Of a stretch of DNA of 64,000 nucleotides, positions 45,828 to 55,830 are shown piece after piece. The DNA comes from Falciphora oryzae (Eukaryota > Ascomycota > Sordariomycetes > Magnaporthales > Magnaporthaceae). Below the pieces are notes generated by a model, which saw only the letters and a program-made list of their open reading frames with translations, had not been told where the DNA came from and made no database searches. Location of the stretch: the NCBI GenBank assembly GCA_000733355.1, contig JNVV01000003.1, forward strand, positions 782,287-846,286, written 5' to 3'. A program made the position numbers and the translations under genes. How positions within the stretch are numbered: the first letter of the stretch is position 1; every line of letters begins with the position of its first letter.

Positions 45828-46953
45828 TCAGATGGAAGCAATCACGATGGCTTTACCTGAGCTTGTGGCCTCCTGCGTATCCGACTTTTCAGTCATGAGA
45901 AGCAGTTGGCTCGTACGAACTACCAGTTCTATCCTTGGTCATTAGCTTGTGATCCAAAAAGGGGCTCAAGGGGAAGAAGATAAAATAGAAACAGGTCCGT
46001 ACCGTCATACTCCAGCCTGTAGCTCACAGGTGGGTCATCATTGGCGCCGACGAGCAGCGGCATGCGCCAGTGATCCGTGGTCTCGGAGACACGGAAACGC
46101 ACGCCCACATGCTCGTGTGGATCGGCCCAGAGGATCCCCGCCCGTGACCTGCCGTCGGCCTCCGGCCTCCTCTCGCTGCCCCCTGCCGCGGCCGAGCCGA
46201 GCCAGTCGCGCCAAACCCTGATGAGGCCATCACTGATGTTGATGTGACTGGAGAACAGCCCGTGCCTAGGCCCGAGTTTCACCAGGTTCGTCACCGTGCA
46301 CAGCTGCGTGAACAGCTCGGCATCATCCAGGTTGACGTCCAGCGACGGCGGTTCAGGGGTCGCCTCCTCCTCCATCTCCGAGTTAGTCGGCGCCGTGGCA
46401 TTGCCACTGGCTACGTCTTGCTGCTGCAGTTGCTGCAGAGCTGCCCTCGCGCGTCGCCGGCGACCGACTCGGCCGCCCTCCTCCAGAGGCAAGGGGCGGA
46501 AGTGGGAGTAGAGCTGCCTCAGCTGACCGAGGCTGCACTCTAAACCCTCTTCCGGCACCTCGTCCTCGGCTGGCCCAGCATCGACAGCAGAGCGGCTGAT
46601 GCTGCGGCCGCTGCCGAGTGGGCCAGTCCCGAGGAACCCGCAGTGGAGGTAGGGCGTCGAAAGCTTCGCGCTCGGGTGATAGCACTCGAGGATCAGCTCA
46701 TTGCTAGCCGAAACGGCGCCGGCGAGACGGTTGGACAACAGACGCAGCACAATGGCATGGAAGCGCCGGCTAACAGCAGAGAGCGGGAGAAGGGCCGCGG
46801 TAGGGAAGGTGGAGAGGACCGAGAGGAGGACCTGTTGGTCAAGTGTTTTCCCGTGTCAGACAGCCTCGCGGGCAAAAGGGTTGACCGTTCCACAACATCG
46901 ACTGTACTAACCTCGTTCGGCAAAGATTCTAACGTAACGGGGTCGGAGGCCAT
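45828..46953 (-). CDS. F-box domain protein
   Basis: Probable substrate receptor of an SCF ubiquitin ligase. Exons on the minus strand are 46953-46912, 46831-46003 and 45928-45828 (introns 80 and 74 bp), giving 323 residues. The first exon is only 14 codons. Splicing joins MASDPVTLESLPNE to VLLSVLSTFPTAALL, which completes a classic F-box (LPNEVLLSVLS, then LLPLSAVSRRFH) at about residues 11-50. The rest contains ELILECYHPSAKLSTPYLHC, a low-complexity Gln/Arg stretch, VRFRVSETTDHWRMPLLVG and SYRLEYDELVVRTSQLLLM, which intron 2 interrupts at the Glu codon. I recall this C-terminal region as conserved among filamentous ascomycetes, but no partner or substrate is known to me. The unspliced frame alone would miss the F-box and the true C-terminus. 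Confidence 0.85.
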
Positions 46954-49900
46954 CTTCCTTGTCTTACACAAGACTCGGACAGGATGGGTGCGCAACGATG
47001 AAGTACCGGTTCCAAGTAAACAAGGGGCAACAATCCAGACAGATCGGTGCCAACAAAGTGTCCTTGGAGGAAAGGAAAAGACGCGAGCACGGCGGCGGCG
47101 GGAGCAGACTCGCCGGGTCCCTCGAGCTTTTATAACAGCGCACTGCGGCAGGCGGTTGGGGCTGACTCAAAGCCCAAGACTGGCTGATGCTGACGAAAGA
47201 AGCGATGTCCGCAAGGGGTACTTGGCCTCAGGGCGAGATAAGGACGGTGAGGCAGGTATCTTCTCGTATGAGGTTGCGTCCGGCCTCGTTGGGCCTTCGG
47301 TCTCGTCCGGGAATAGTATGGCTGCGATGGCGTGTCGGTCACGGCAGAACCCACACGGCGGCAAGGGCGGGTGGGGACGCCGCGGTCATGTCCCGGGAGG
47401 ATCTCCAGCCGGGATGGAACCTTCGGGGTCGAAGCTTTTTCGACTTGTTGGGACCGTGGTCTGGATTGGTCGGCAAGAAGTCTCTGATAGCGAAGGGGAA
47501 GACGGCTTGGGTTTCGCGGTGGTTGCTGGACGTTGCGTTATCGCGACAGGGTCAATATATTCGCTTGGCCAAGAGGCTCAAATCAGCTACCACCAATGTG
47601 ACAGCACCATGACGAAGGTCCCAATTCGGCCGGACCGCTTCGATTCAGCTCGAGCCTTGCTCCTGCGCCGTGCGATGGCGACTGGATTGGCTTTGGAGGG
47701 GTGCCCTGCCAGCCTGTGTGTTGGGATGGAAGTGAGGGCCGTCCGTCACTCGCCGCCGTCCGAGCGACATGAACGCGAGTGTGAAGGTGCAGTTGATTGC
47801 TGTTGACGGTTGGGCGTCGTCGCCAAGACAATGGAGAGTTCATGTTGAGCACATGCAAGCAAGTGAGCCGCTCGTCCGCCCACTGGCCCCACCGAAGAAG
47901 CCTCTTCGGCAGTCGCCAGACCCCTGCGCCGCTGAAAATATCGACTGCATCCTGGCATCCATCACCAGCGGCCCCTGGCGGCCACGCCAGGCTCCCTTGT
48001 GTTTATTCGCTCCAGTCTCGTGCAGCAACATGAGCGCACCTTCACACCGCACGGCTCTGCAGTCCAGTCTGGAAACCCTCCGACGGATCCGGCCCTGTCG
48101 AAAAGCGATCGACATCAGCAGTCTTCGGCCAAGCGTCCAACGCCGTTTTCTTGTTGGCCCAATGTTGCAGGTTTCAGCCGAACACTTGACGTCGGTCTTC
48201 GCCTATTCCAGCGGAGGTTGGAAGCATCTCGGCGCGCGAGAGAGCTGTCCTTTTGGGCTGTCAGGTCCGAGATCGGCCAACAACTATTCGCTGGCCATGT
48301 GGCCGGCATGTCCTTCCATCCTGCATCCATGGCAGGGCGCAGCTGTGGGCCTCGCCTCGCAGTGTGGTGTGATGCAATCCTACCGAACCACACCCGATAT
48401 CACACGTCTTTGTTGGGCACAGTACTCCTTATCACCGGCCATCTTCGGGATCCCCCGACTGAGTCATTTCCAGGGTTTCACTCGGCATTGACGTCCATTG
48501 CATACAAAAAGGTACCTTCGCTGCCGGTCGAAGCGGTAGGGTGTTCCGCGCCGTCCTCAGTCTCTCCGGCCTCGCACCCCGGAACTTGAGCCGCGACTCG
48601 CGCCCACCGTGTTTTGGCGGACCTTTGCGTCGGGGAAGCAAACCCAATATGCCTACGCGTACACCGCCGCCGCTTCGGGACTACCTTGTACGGTCCGTAC
48701 GGAAGAGGAAGCTTGAACCCCCTTCTCTCACGGCCCCTCAGGAGAAAATACGGCCGATCACTGGCGACCCCGGAATTGTGTGCTTGGCAAAGCTGTCCCA
48801 GATGTCAGCTTTGATGCCAGTACTACTTACTTAGCAGCTCATTGAATCCCGCGCTGCCCGCCTTCCCAGCCGGATGAAGCGCGATGGCAGGCAGACGGCT
48901 AGGCACGGTTGATGTGCACCTGCCGCAGCTCTTGTTGACCAGGTCGATGCCTTAACCCTTGTTTACGGCATCATAGCCGGATTTATCAATCTTGAACCAC
49001 GCGCTTAGCCCGTCAGCCGTCTTGCTCGATAGCTTCGCTGGTGCAGCTGCGGTCATTTTGCTGCTGAGACATCTCGATGGGGGTCGTTCCATCGGCTAGA
49101 AGTATTATGGGGGCACTGCTAGCTCGCGCCTGCTCGATACACTTTGTCTTGCAGACGTCTTCGATGCCATTGCTACCTTTTACGCGGCATCTGAGCTCGG
49201 ACGGGGAGAGCCTTCTGGTCGGACAGCCATGGGACATCAGTTACAAGCGCTCACCCAGTCCCCGAAGGATCTTGAAGCTCGCGCCACACCAGATTTCTTC
49301 TGATCAACACAACGAACCCATATAGCCATTGATGGCCTGCTACAGAAAGACGCGCCAGAGTGATGGCGACAACACCAATAGCGATTGCCGTCATACTGGG
49401 TAGCCTTCATGCTGCCGGTGACATCAGGACAAAGATTCACTTCGTTAGATAAGTCACACTAGCCAAACCGAACAGGGTCAGGTACCCAGGCTAGACATCC
49501 TCCAAAGCAGCTCTGGGGAGGACTGCCAGCCTCTGATTCAGAAAACGGGTTTTAATGTCGTGTTCTATATTCTCATCGGACCCATTTCGAGCGCTTGAAC
49601 GGCCTAGACACTAGTGGTTCATGCCTGATGGCCGTTCACCGGATTGGAAATGTCACATCTTGTCGCACTCCATATGTCAGTCCATCGATATGCCTTCCCT
49701 GACGAACGTCTCAACAGCGCCAACGACTGTCCTTTGCTGCCAGCACGCCCCGCCACGTCATTCACGATTTCCAAGACGAGGCCTGAGAGTAGTGTTTGCC
49801 TCATTAGGACAGGCAGGCGCTCCACAGAGTTCATGTCACACGTGTCAGCCATCCGACCAACACGTGGGTTTGCGGAACCGCAGCGCGAGCTGAGGTTTAT

Positions 49901-51496
49901 GGCGTTCACTTTTGCCGTTTTGCGCCACCCGACGCAGTTACTCCGCGTGGAACGTTGAAAGCCGCGTCGTTCTCAGTATACTTCGAGAATAGCATTCCGG
50001 TGGAGTAACATCTGCCACCGACTGCTACCTTTTTTTTTTCTTTTTCTTTTATGGTACTGCCCTAAGTCCACCATCTGCAAACATGGGCCAGAGAAGCGGC
50101 CTGCCCGTCACAGATCGATGAGAGTCATTTGCGTCCTTGGTTCTTGGTTGCGGAGCCTTCATCTTCGCCTTGGTCTGGCGAATTATATTCGGCTTACAGT
50201 GTAATACACCGAGCACATCAAAACATGACAGGTTTGCTATGGAGGACGGCAAACCGAGCAAACCGTTGATCGAGACTGCCCCTGATGGATAACCTTATCC
50301 CCGCCCTCTCCAACTGACGCTTTAGGGATCTTGCATCGCCCCTGCATCGAGAGCGTATCTCCTCTGTCAGTCGCATCCTGTACGCTACTGCCGGTGAGGT
50401 CCACCCTTGCGATACGATGCGATGATGACCGTGCCGGGGAAGCAGTAAACGGCTTCCATGGTAGATAATGGGTCCGCACGCGGTCCATGGGCGGGGTCCG
50501 GGCTATCGCCAAGACACGGACATCTGCTCTCCATGCAATGCATGTTAAGTTCGTGGCCTTTCTGCGCCTTGTTTGCCCGTGGGGTCGGCAAACGTGCAAA
50601 CACACCCGTGCTTGGCTGTGGTCGACGAAGAGGTTGATCACATGGTGTTGCAATGACTGGGTAACTCAAAGCATCTGCCCATAAATGCCGAGAGATGGAG
50701 CGATAAGCAATAGCAGGGTTCCATTGCCTAAAGTGTCATAATAATAGTACCATTGAAACGGGTTGAGACATATGCCGTTGACGTCAGGGATGTAATGCCG
50801 GCACCCGCTGCAGAAGCGGCTCTTTTTGCCCGGTATTTTGGAACTGGGCGGCTGGAATTTCGCGACTTCACACTCGACATCGAGGCAGATCATCAACGGG
50901 GGCCGGCACACCGATAGCGGAGGGGCCGCAGATAGTTTGACCACACACCTAATCAAGTGTCTCCGCTGCCAATGGTCTGCGCGGGTTTCCAAACGCAGTA
51001 CCACGGTAAGGAGGGGCACTAAAAGTGGCGGGCGGGACCCGATGCGAGCCCAACCGGCCGGTCCAGGCGCGTTCCTGGCGCAAAGCAAGCGGCTGACCCC
51101 AAGTCCAAAGTGTTGGATTTCCGCGGCATAGGTTTTGGTTTCACCGATGTTGTTTGATTAGGCCCTTCGTCTTGCATGCAGCTGACCGCACCTTCCTCCT
51201 GCCAGCTGGAGTTCACCGGCTTGCGTCTTCCGTGGACTCGAATCAAGACCCGCGAATCATCGCCGGAAAGTGACGAGCGCCCTGTGGACCTCCTCCAAAC
51301 TGCGCCGCGCCGAAATCAAAACCGCCAGCCGGCCCCTCATCCTCTCCCTTCTACTTCCCGACTGTTCCAAACTCAGGACGCAGAACACCCATTCCCATAA
51401 TTCTAATACGCCGGCGCCGACAAAGCCTCAAGGACGATTCGAAGGCGAGTGAAAGGAAGTGTAGAACGAAACAAAACGACGTCCACCGTCCAAAGC
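46954..51496. other. 4.5-kb gap with no gene recognised
   Basis: The largest gene-free stretch. Several ORFs of 140-240 codons overlap in different frames (47769-48491 and 47999-48589, plus) but none has a recognisable domain or a consistent splice structure. It could hold a lncRNA, lineage-specific genes or decayed repeats. The right end is the promoter of the HD-domain gene. Confidence 0.5.
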
Positions 51497-52559
51497 ATGG
51501 CTCCAGGCGTGGTTGAAAAGGTCGCGGGTGCGTCGAAGGCGACCGCCGCCCAGGATTTTGTCGGTACGTTGACGACAGGACCGTTGTCTCCGTCCAACTT
51601 TCCTGCTTTGACACATAGGAGACACTGACGTTCAGCTGTCGTTGCAGATCCTGGAATCGTACCGATCCCCAAGGTTTCTGGCGACTGGACCGTCGACAAG
51701 GTGCTGGATACTATCGCAACTAATAAGCCGGAGGAGGGCTCCGACTCGCCACTACCATACTTCCACCTGCTGGAGCGTCTCAAGACTACCAAACGAGAGG
51801 GATGGCGCAGGTTCAACATCGAGAGGTACCTCAAACCTTGAATACTCGGGCTTGCGGGCCGTCGCACGTTTACCGCTTTGGTTGACTAACCCGTGGCACA
51901 ACCCGGTGGATAACAGAGGCGAGTCCATCGCGGACCACATGTACCGCATGGCTATGATGTCGATGCTCGCGCCGCCGTCCCTCGCCCCGCGCCTCGACCT
52001 GAACAAGTGCATGAAGATGTGCCTTATCCACGACATGGCCGAGTCGCTCGTTGGCGACATTACCCCAGTTGACGGCGTCCCGAAGCCGGAGAAGGCGCGC
52101 CGCGAAGCTTCCACCATGGACTACATCACCTCGACGCTTCTGGGCAAGACCTATGGGAGTAGTGGCGGCGGCGCAACGGCGAATGGTAGCGCCCCAGGTC
52201 CGTTGGGCAAACTAGTTGGCGAGGACATTCGCGCAATCTGGCAGGAGTATGAGGACTCGGAGACTCTGGAGAGCAAATACGTCCACGACATTGACAAGAT
52301 GGAGCTCCTGTGCCAGATGGTTGAGTACGAGAAGCGTGGCGAGGGCAAGCTGGACTTGGGCGAGTTTGCCTACGTGGCCCGCCGCATGGAGCTCCCTGAG
52401 ACTATCGCATGGGGCCAGGAGGTGCTCCGCGAGCGCGAGGCTTTCTGGGCTGGCCAAGCCGGCGGCGAGAAGCGCGTGCGCGGCGAGAACACCGTCGCCG
52501 GTGGTGTGGAGGCGGCCAAGGTGGCCATGCAGGAAGCCTTTTATGGAAAGGAGAACTGA
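51497..52559 (+). CDS. HD-domain 5'-deoxynucleotidase (YfbR/HDDC2/YGK1-like)
   Basis: Metal-dependent phosphohydrolase that removes phosphate from deoxyribonucleoside 5'-monophosphates, helping to balance dNTP pools. Exons are 51497-51563, 51648-51825 and 51917-52559 (introns 84 and 91 bp), giving 295 residues. After a short N-terminal extension come HLLERLKTTKREGWRRFNI and, across intron 2, GESIADHMYRMAMMSM. The HD-domain metal ligands are visible as His89 and His120-Asp121 (LIHDMAESLVGD), plus a later Asp in YVHDIDKMELL (residues 203-213). These match E. coli YfbR, human HDDC2 and the yeast YGL101W/YBR242W proteins. A Gly/Ala-rich loop (162-179) is an unconserved insert, and the C-terminus extends about 40 residues past the fold. 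Both introns are needed: the downstream frame alone starts inside intron 1. Confidence 0.92.
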
Positions 52560-54063
52560 GGGCTGGCTGGTTGACGTTGCTACACACTTCCGTCGCAGCA
52601 TTTCCATTTCTACAGCGGGATTCATCGGCGTCGGATTCCAGGGGAAAGTCCATCATGCATTATACAGTGGGGAAAGATCCCATCCTGGCTGGCTTGCAGA
52701 TACCCATAGAACAATTTTAGACACGACACGGTCTACCTACGGCATTTCCTCAGCAACAACTAACTCTCTTCAGGACGACCCACGGTCTGTCATAATCACA
52801 CTGACGACTGTCTCTTGTGAGTTTCTCCGGAAGTATAGACGTCTTTAACTTCGAAAGCGCAGAGTCAGAGTTGAAGGATACATCTAACGGTTTCTCAGTT
52901 CCCGGCAACACACAGCGCAAGGTCGCATCTTTTGCGGTCCAGGGTTATGCATGTTTACCCATAAACACTCGCAGGTCTCTTCTGCCCAGCAACGCCCCGC
53001 GCTGCACTGGGGAGCTGATCATCAAAGCGGGTCACGGTGTCACGCTAGACGGGGGCTGGGTCTGACTCCCAACCGCCCGCCAGCAGGGGCGAAAAAAAAA
53101 AGTTCAAGGGTCCTGTGAGTGGCTTTGTCGGCGGCGCATCGTCATTGATCGCATTGCAACCCGTCGCTCTGGGCTCCTGTCTCTTTTCTCGCAAGACCAT
53201 CCAGAGCACGGCTCCTGCTCGTCGGCACGTGGCGGTGTGGGCTAGGCTGTGCGTGCGCAAGGCCCGGCCAGCTGTTGGGCTCTGACGTAGACCACTCGAC
53301 AGCCAGTGCATCTCGTACATGTAAGCACGCCCTGCTCTGCTTTCTCCGCCCTCCACGCCTCGGTCTGGTCCCGGCGCGCGCGCAACCAACGAGGCCGCTT
53401 CTTTTGCTCCAGCCTCAAAACCCAACCACGCTCCCCTCACCTCGCGCCAACCTAGCCCAAACCGGACCATCTCCTGGACCCGACCCGTTGTTGCAGCCTC
53501 GGGCCTCTGGGTGCCCAGCACAGTTGCGCTTGAGCAGGCTCGCCTGGCGCTGAATTTACCCTCACTTTTCCTCGGTCTCGCCAGCGGGCCAACTGGTCCT
53601 GCCCATGGGGAATCAAAAGCTAAAGACAGTCATCCGATCAGATCCAACGGAGAAACGTTGACGAGATTCTTCAAATACGCACCCCGGCCACCCCTTTCCT
53701 CGACCGGGGCCCATCTCATCCTTCACCGCTATTCATTTGTTGTCCAGCATTGAGACACAGCAATCCGTCCTCGTGCTTTGCGCACTCGTTTCCATCGCAA
53801 GCAAGCCGATACAACCGATTCTTATCCATCGTCGACCTTGTTTCAGACATCTGTTCGGCGGCTAGATCAACGGCGCCAGGGTGTTCAAGCTCGAGAAAAA
53901 AAAACGCGCTTGGCACCACCGGCGTCGTCACTCGCTCACACCGGCGCTCCTCGCGGCTCGCGCGACGTAGTTGTGCAAATAGCACTAGGAGCCCCGCAAG
54001 AAAGCGACAGCAGCAACAACAACCGAGCCAGCAAGGTCGCTCGGGCGGCAACATACAGCAGCC
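52560..54063. other. Gap and leader upstream of the 54-kb gene
   Basis: 3' UTR of the HD-domain gene, then a C/T-rich stretch from about 53330 that is probably the promoter and long 5' UTR of the next gene. No supportable ORF. Confidence 0.55.
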
Positions 54064-55830
54064 ATGACCTTTCAGCAGTTCCACATGCCAGGTGGCTATC
54101 AGTTCGACGGCCCCCAGCAGTCGGGTCCCGCTCTGAGCGCTGGCATCTTTCGCACCCCAGCATCACCCTCCGCATCGAGCAGCTCTGTCTTCAACCTCGC
54201 AAAGTCGAGCGGCAGCCTCTGCTCGGATGCTCCCAACGCCCATAACGGCGCTGGAGCTAAGCGCAAGCGAAACCTCAATCTCGCGGCCAAAGAGGCTCGC
54301 GCCTCAACTCCGCTGCAGGAATGGGGAAGCCTGAGCATCGACACCTCATCTGATCGTGCTGCTCCTACTGGATTCTTCGACTACGCCACCCCGAAAGTCG
54401 GAACCAGCGACGCCGAGGCCAAGGGTCACATCTACACCCTTGCGGGTCAGATAGAGACGCCCGGCGCCGATAACATCGGGAACGACCACAACTGCCTTGA
54501 GGACAGTGTCTACTCCGACGTCGACTATCGCAGGGGCATGGGCTCAAAGAGACCTCGTGGCGACCTAGAAGACCCATCATCAAACACATCGAACGCTCAT
54601 TCGTCACTATCGCGATCTCACAACGTGGGCGCGACCGACTTTACCTTCTCAGTACCACCTAATGGAGGCTCCGGATGGGGTGCCTTGGCGTTCGGCGCTC
54701 TCGGAGGCGTTGTTGGCAGGGTCTGGCAGTTCTGCAAAGCCGGCGCTTTCCGCGGTTTCTCTGCCGGTGGAGGTTCTCGCTACGGTCTCGATGGCCACAA
54801 TGGACGCGGGTTTGTCAGGCAGAGCCCTGTTCCGTCCCCATTTTACGACAAGGAAGAAGCCGAGGACATGGACTCGCTGCGTCAAGATGCCGGAACCCCC
54901 GACTCGCTCCCACGACACGCTGTTAAGAGGAGACAGACTGAGAAGGGACCCGAAGATCTCAAGAACTGGATCGTCGTCTCGGACCGCAGCCCCACCCCCA
55001 CCAACCTGGCGTCTCGTCGGCAGACCACCTATGAGGAGAAGCGGCATCTGTCAAAGCCAGCCAGCCGAGCGACGAGTCGCGCAAGCAGCCGACTCTCGCA
55101 TGGCCGTAGGACCGGCGTTCCTGCCTCGCGTCGCAGCATTCACGGCAGCGTCTGCTCATCCGCCACTACCCTGAGCATGAATGGACGGCCCTCGTCGCGC
55201 CTCTCGCAGGCCAGCTCAGCCGGCATGGCTGGACGTGAGCCCGCCAGCTTTGCCGCCCCGCGCTCGCCCATGTCGACCACCTCATTCATCCCTGTCCTGA
55301 GCGCATCACCGAGCCGCATCCCGGTTCCCACGTCTCGTCTTGGAATCAACCCCTTTGCCGTTCCTCCTGCCGTGGACGCCACCACCACGGAGCAATCACC
55401 AATCACCCCTGGCACTCCGTCTCGCAGCAGCAACGGCTTCGCCACCGTCGGTGCCGGTTCTATGAACTTCTCGGCCAGCGGCTCGGTCCACGGCAACAGC
55501 CACCGTCGCGGACGGCCCAGCTCAACATCGCCACGCCGCAAGACGTCGACCTCGACGGTGCCGCACATCTCGACCGTCTTCGGCGCGGGTGCCATGGACG
55601 ACAGCACCGTGGCGGCGGCCGACAGCCCGCGCCTGGACCCGGAGGCGCGCAAGATCGCGGCCAGGCGGGCGGCCGAGGAGCGCGAGGCGGACGCGCGCAT
55701 GGAGGCGCTCAACGCGCAGCTGCGGCAGATGATCCGCCAGGGCCGTGAGGCCCTGGGCACCCGGGTCACTGTGGAGGACGATGAGGTGGAGGCTCCCGCG
55801 CCGAGCGCGTGGGTTGACGCCGACGATTAG
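54064..55830 (+). CDS. Ser-rich, largely disordered protein with conserved central segment and C-terminal coiled coil; probably nuclear
   Basis: Single exon, 588 residues, function not assigned. ATG 54064 is the first in frame and follows a CAGCC context. A basic cluster, KRKRNLNL (residues 67-74), could be a nuclear localisation signal. A short ordered patch, TLAGQIETPG, lies near 125-134. The only strongly hydrophobic, aromatic region is about 203-236 (GWGALAFGALGGVVGRVWQF, then CKAGAFRGF), which looks like a conserved core or a membrane/partner-binding helix. Residues 250-520 are Ser/Pro/Arg/Thr-rich with repeated SRxSSRLS-type motifs, likely phosphorylated. The C-terminus (about 525-565) is a charged coiled coil with EARKIAARRAAEEREAD, ending in an acidic tail. 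The layout resembles fungal nuclear-envelope, nuclear-pore or spindle-associated scaffolds, but I cannot name an orthologue with confidence. Confidence 0.8.
   Translation: MTFQQFHMPGGYQFDGPQQSGPALSAGIFRTPASPSASSSSVFNLAKSSGSLCSDAPNAHNGAGAKRKRNLNLAAKEARASTPLQEWGSLSIDTSSDRAAPTGFFDYATPKVGTSDAEAKGHIYTLAGQIETPGADNIGNDHNCLEDSVYSDVDYRRGMGSKRPRGDLEDPSSNTSNAHSSLSRSHNVGATDFTFSVPPNGGSGWGALAFGALGGVVGRVWQFCKAGAFRGFSAGGGSRYGLDGHNGRGFVRQSPVPSPFYDKEEAEDMDSLRQDAGTPDSLPRHAVKRRQTEKGPEDLKNWIVVSDRSPTPTNLASRRQTTYEEKRHLSKPASRATSRASSRLSHGRRTGVPASRRSIHGSVCSSATTLSMNGRPSSRLSQASSAGMAGREPASFAAPRSPMSTTSFIPVLSASPSRIPVPTSRLGINPFAVPPAVDATTTEQSPITPGTPSRSSNGFATVGAGSMNFSASGSVHGNSHRRGRPSSTSPRRKTSTSTVPHISTVFGAGAMDDSTVAAADSPRLDPEARKIAARRAAEEREADARMEALNAQLRQMIRQGREALGTRVTVEDDEVEAPAPSAWVDADD

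Noticed and set aside
46643..47806. 387-codon plus-strand ORF overlapping the F-box gene
   Set aside because: Runs antisense through the F-box exons and continues into gene-free DNA, with no recognisable domain.
47769..48589. Overlapping plus-strand ORFs of 240 and 196 codons
   Set aside because: Two frames are open over the same bases with neither resembling a protein family; most likely chance.
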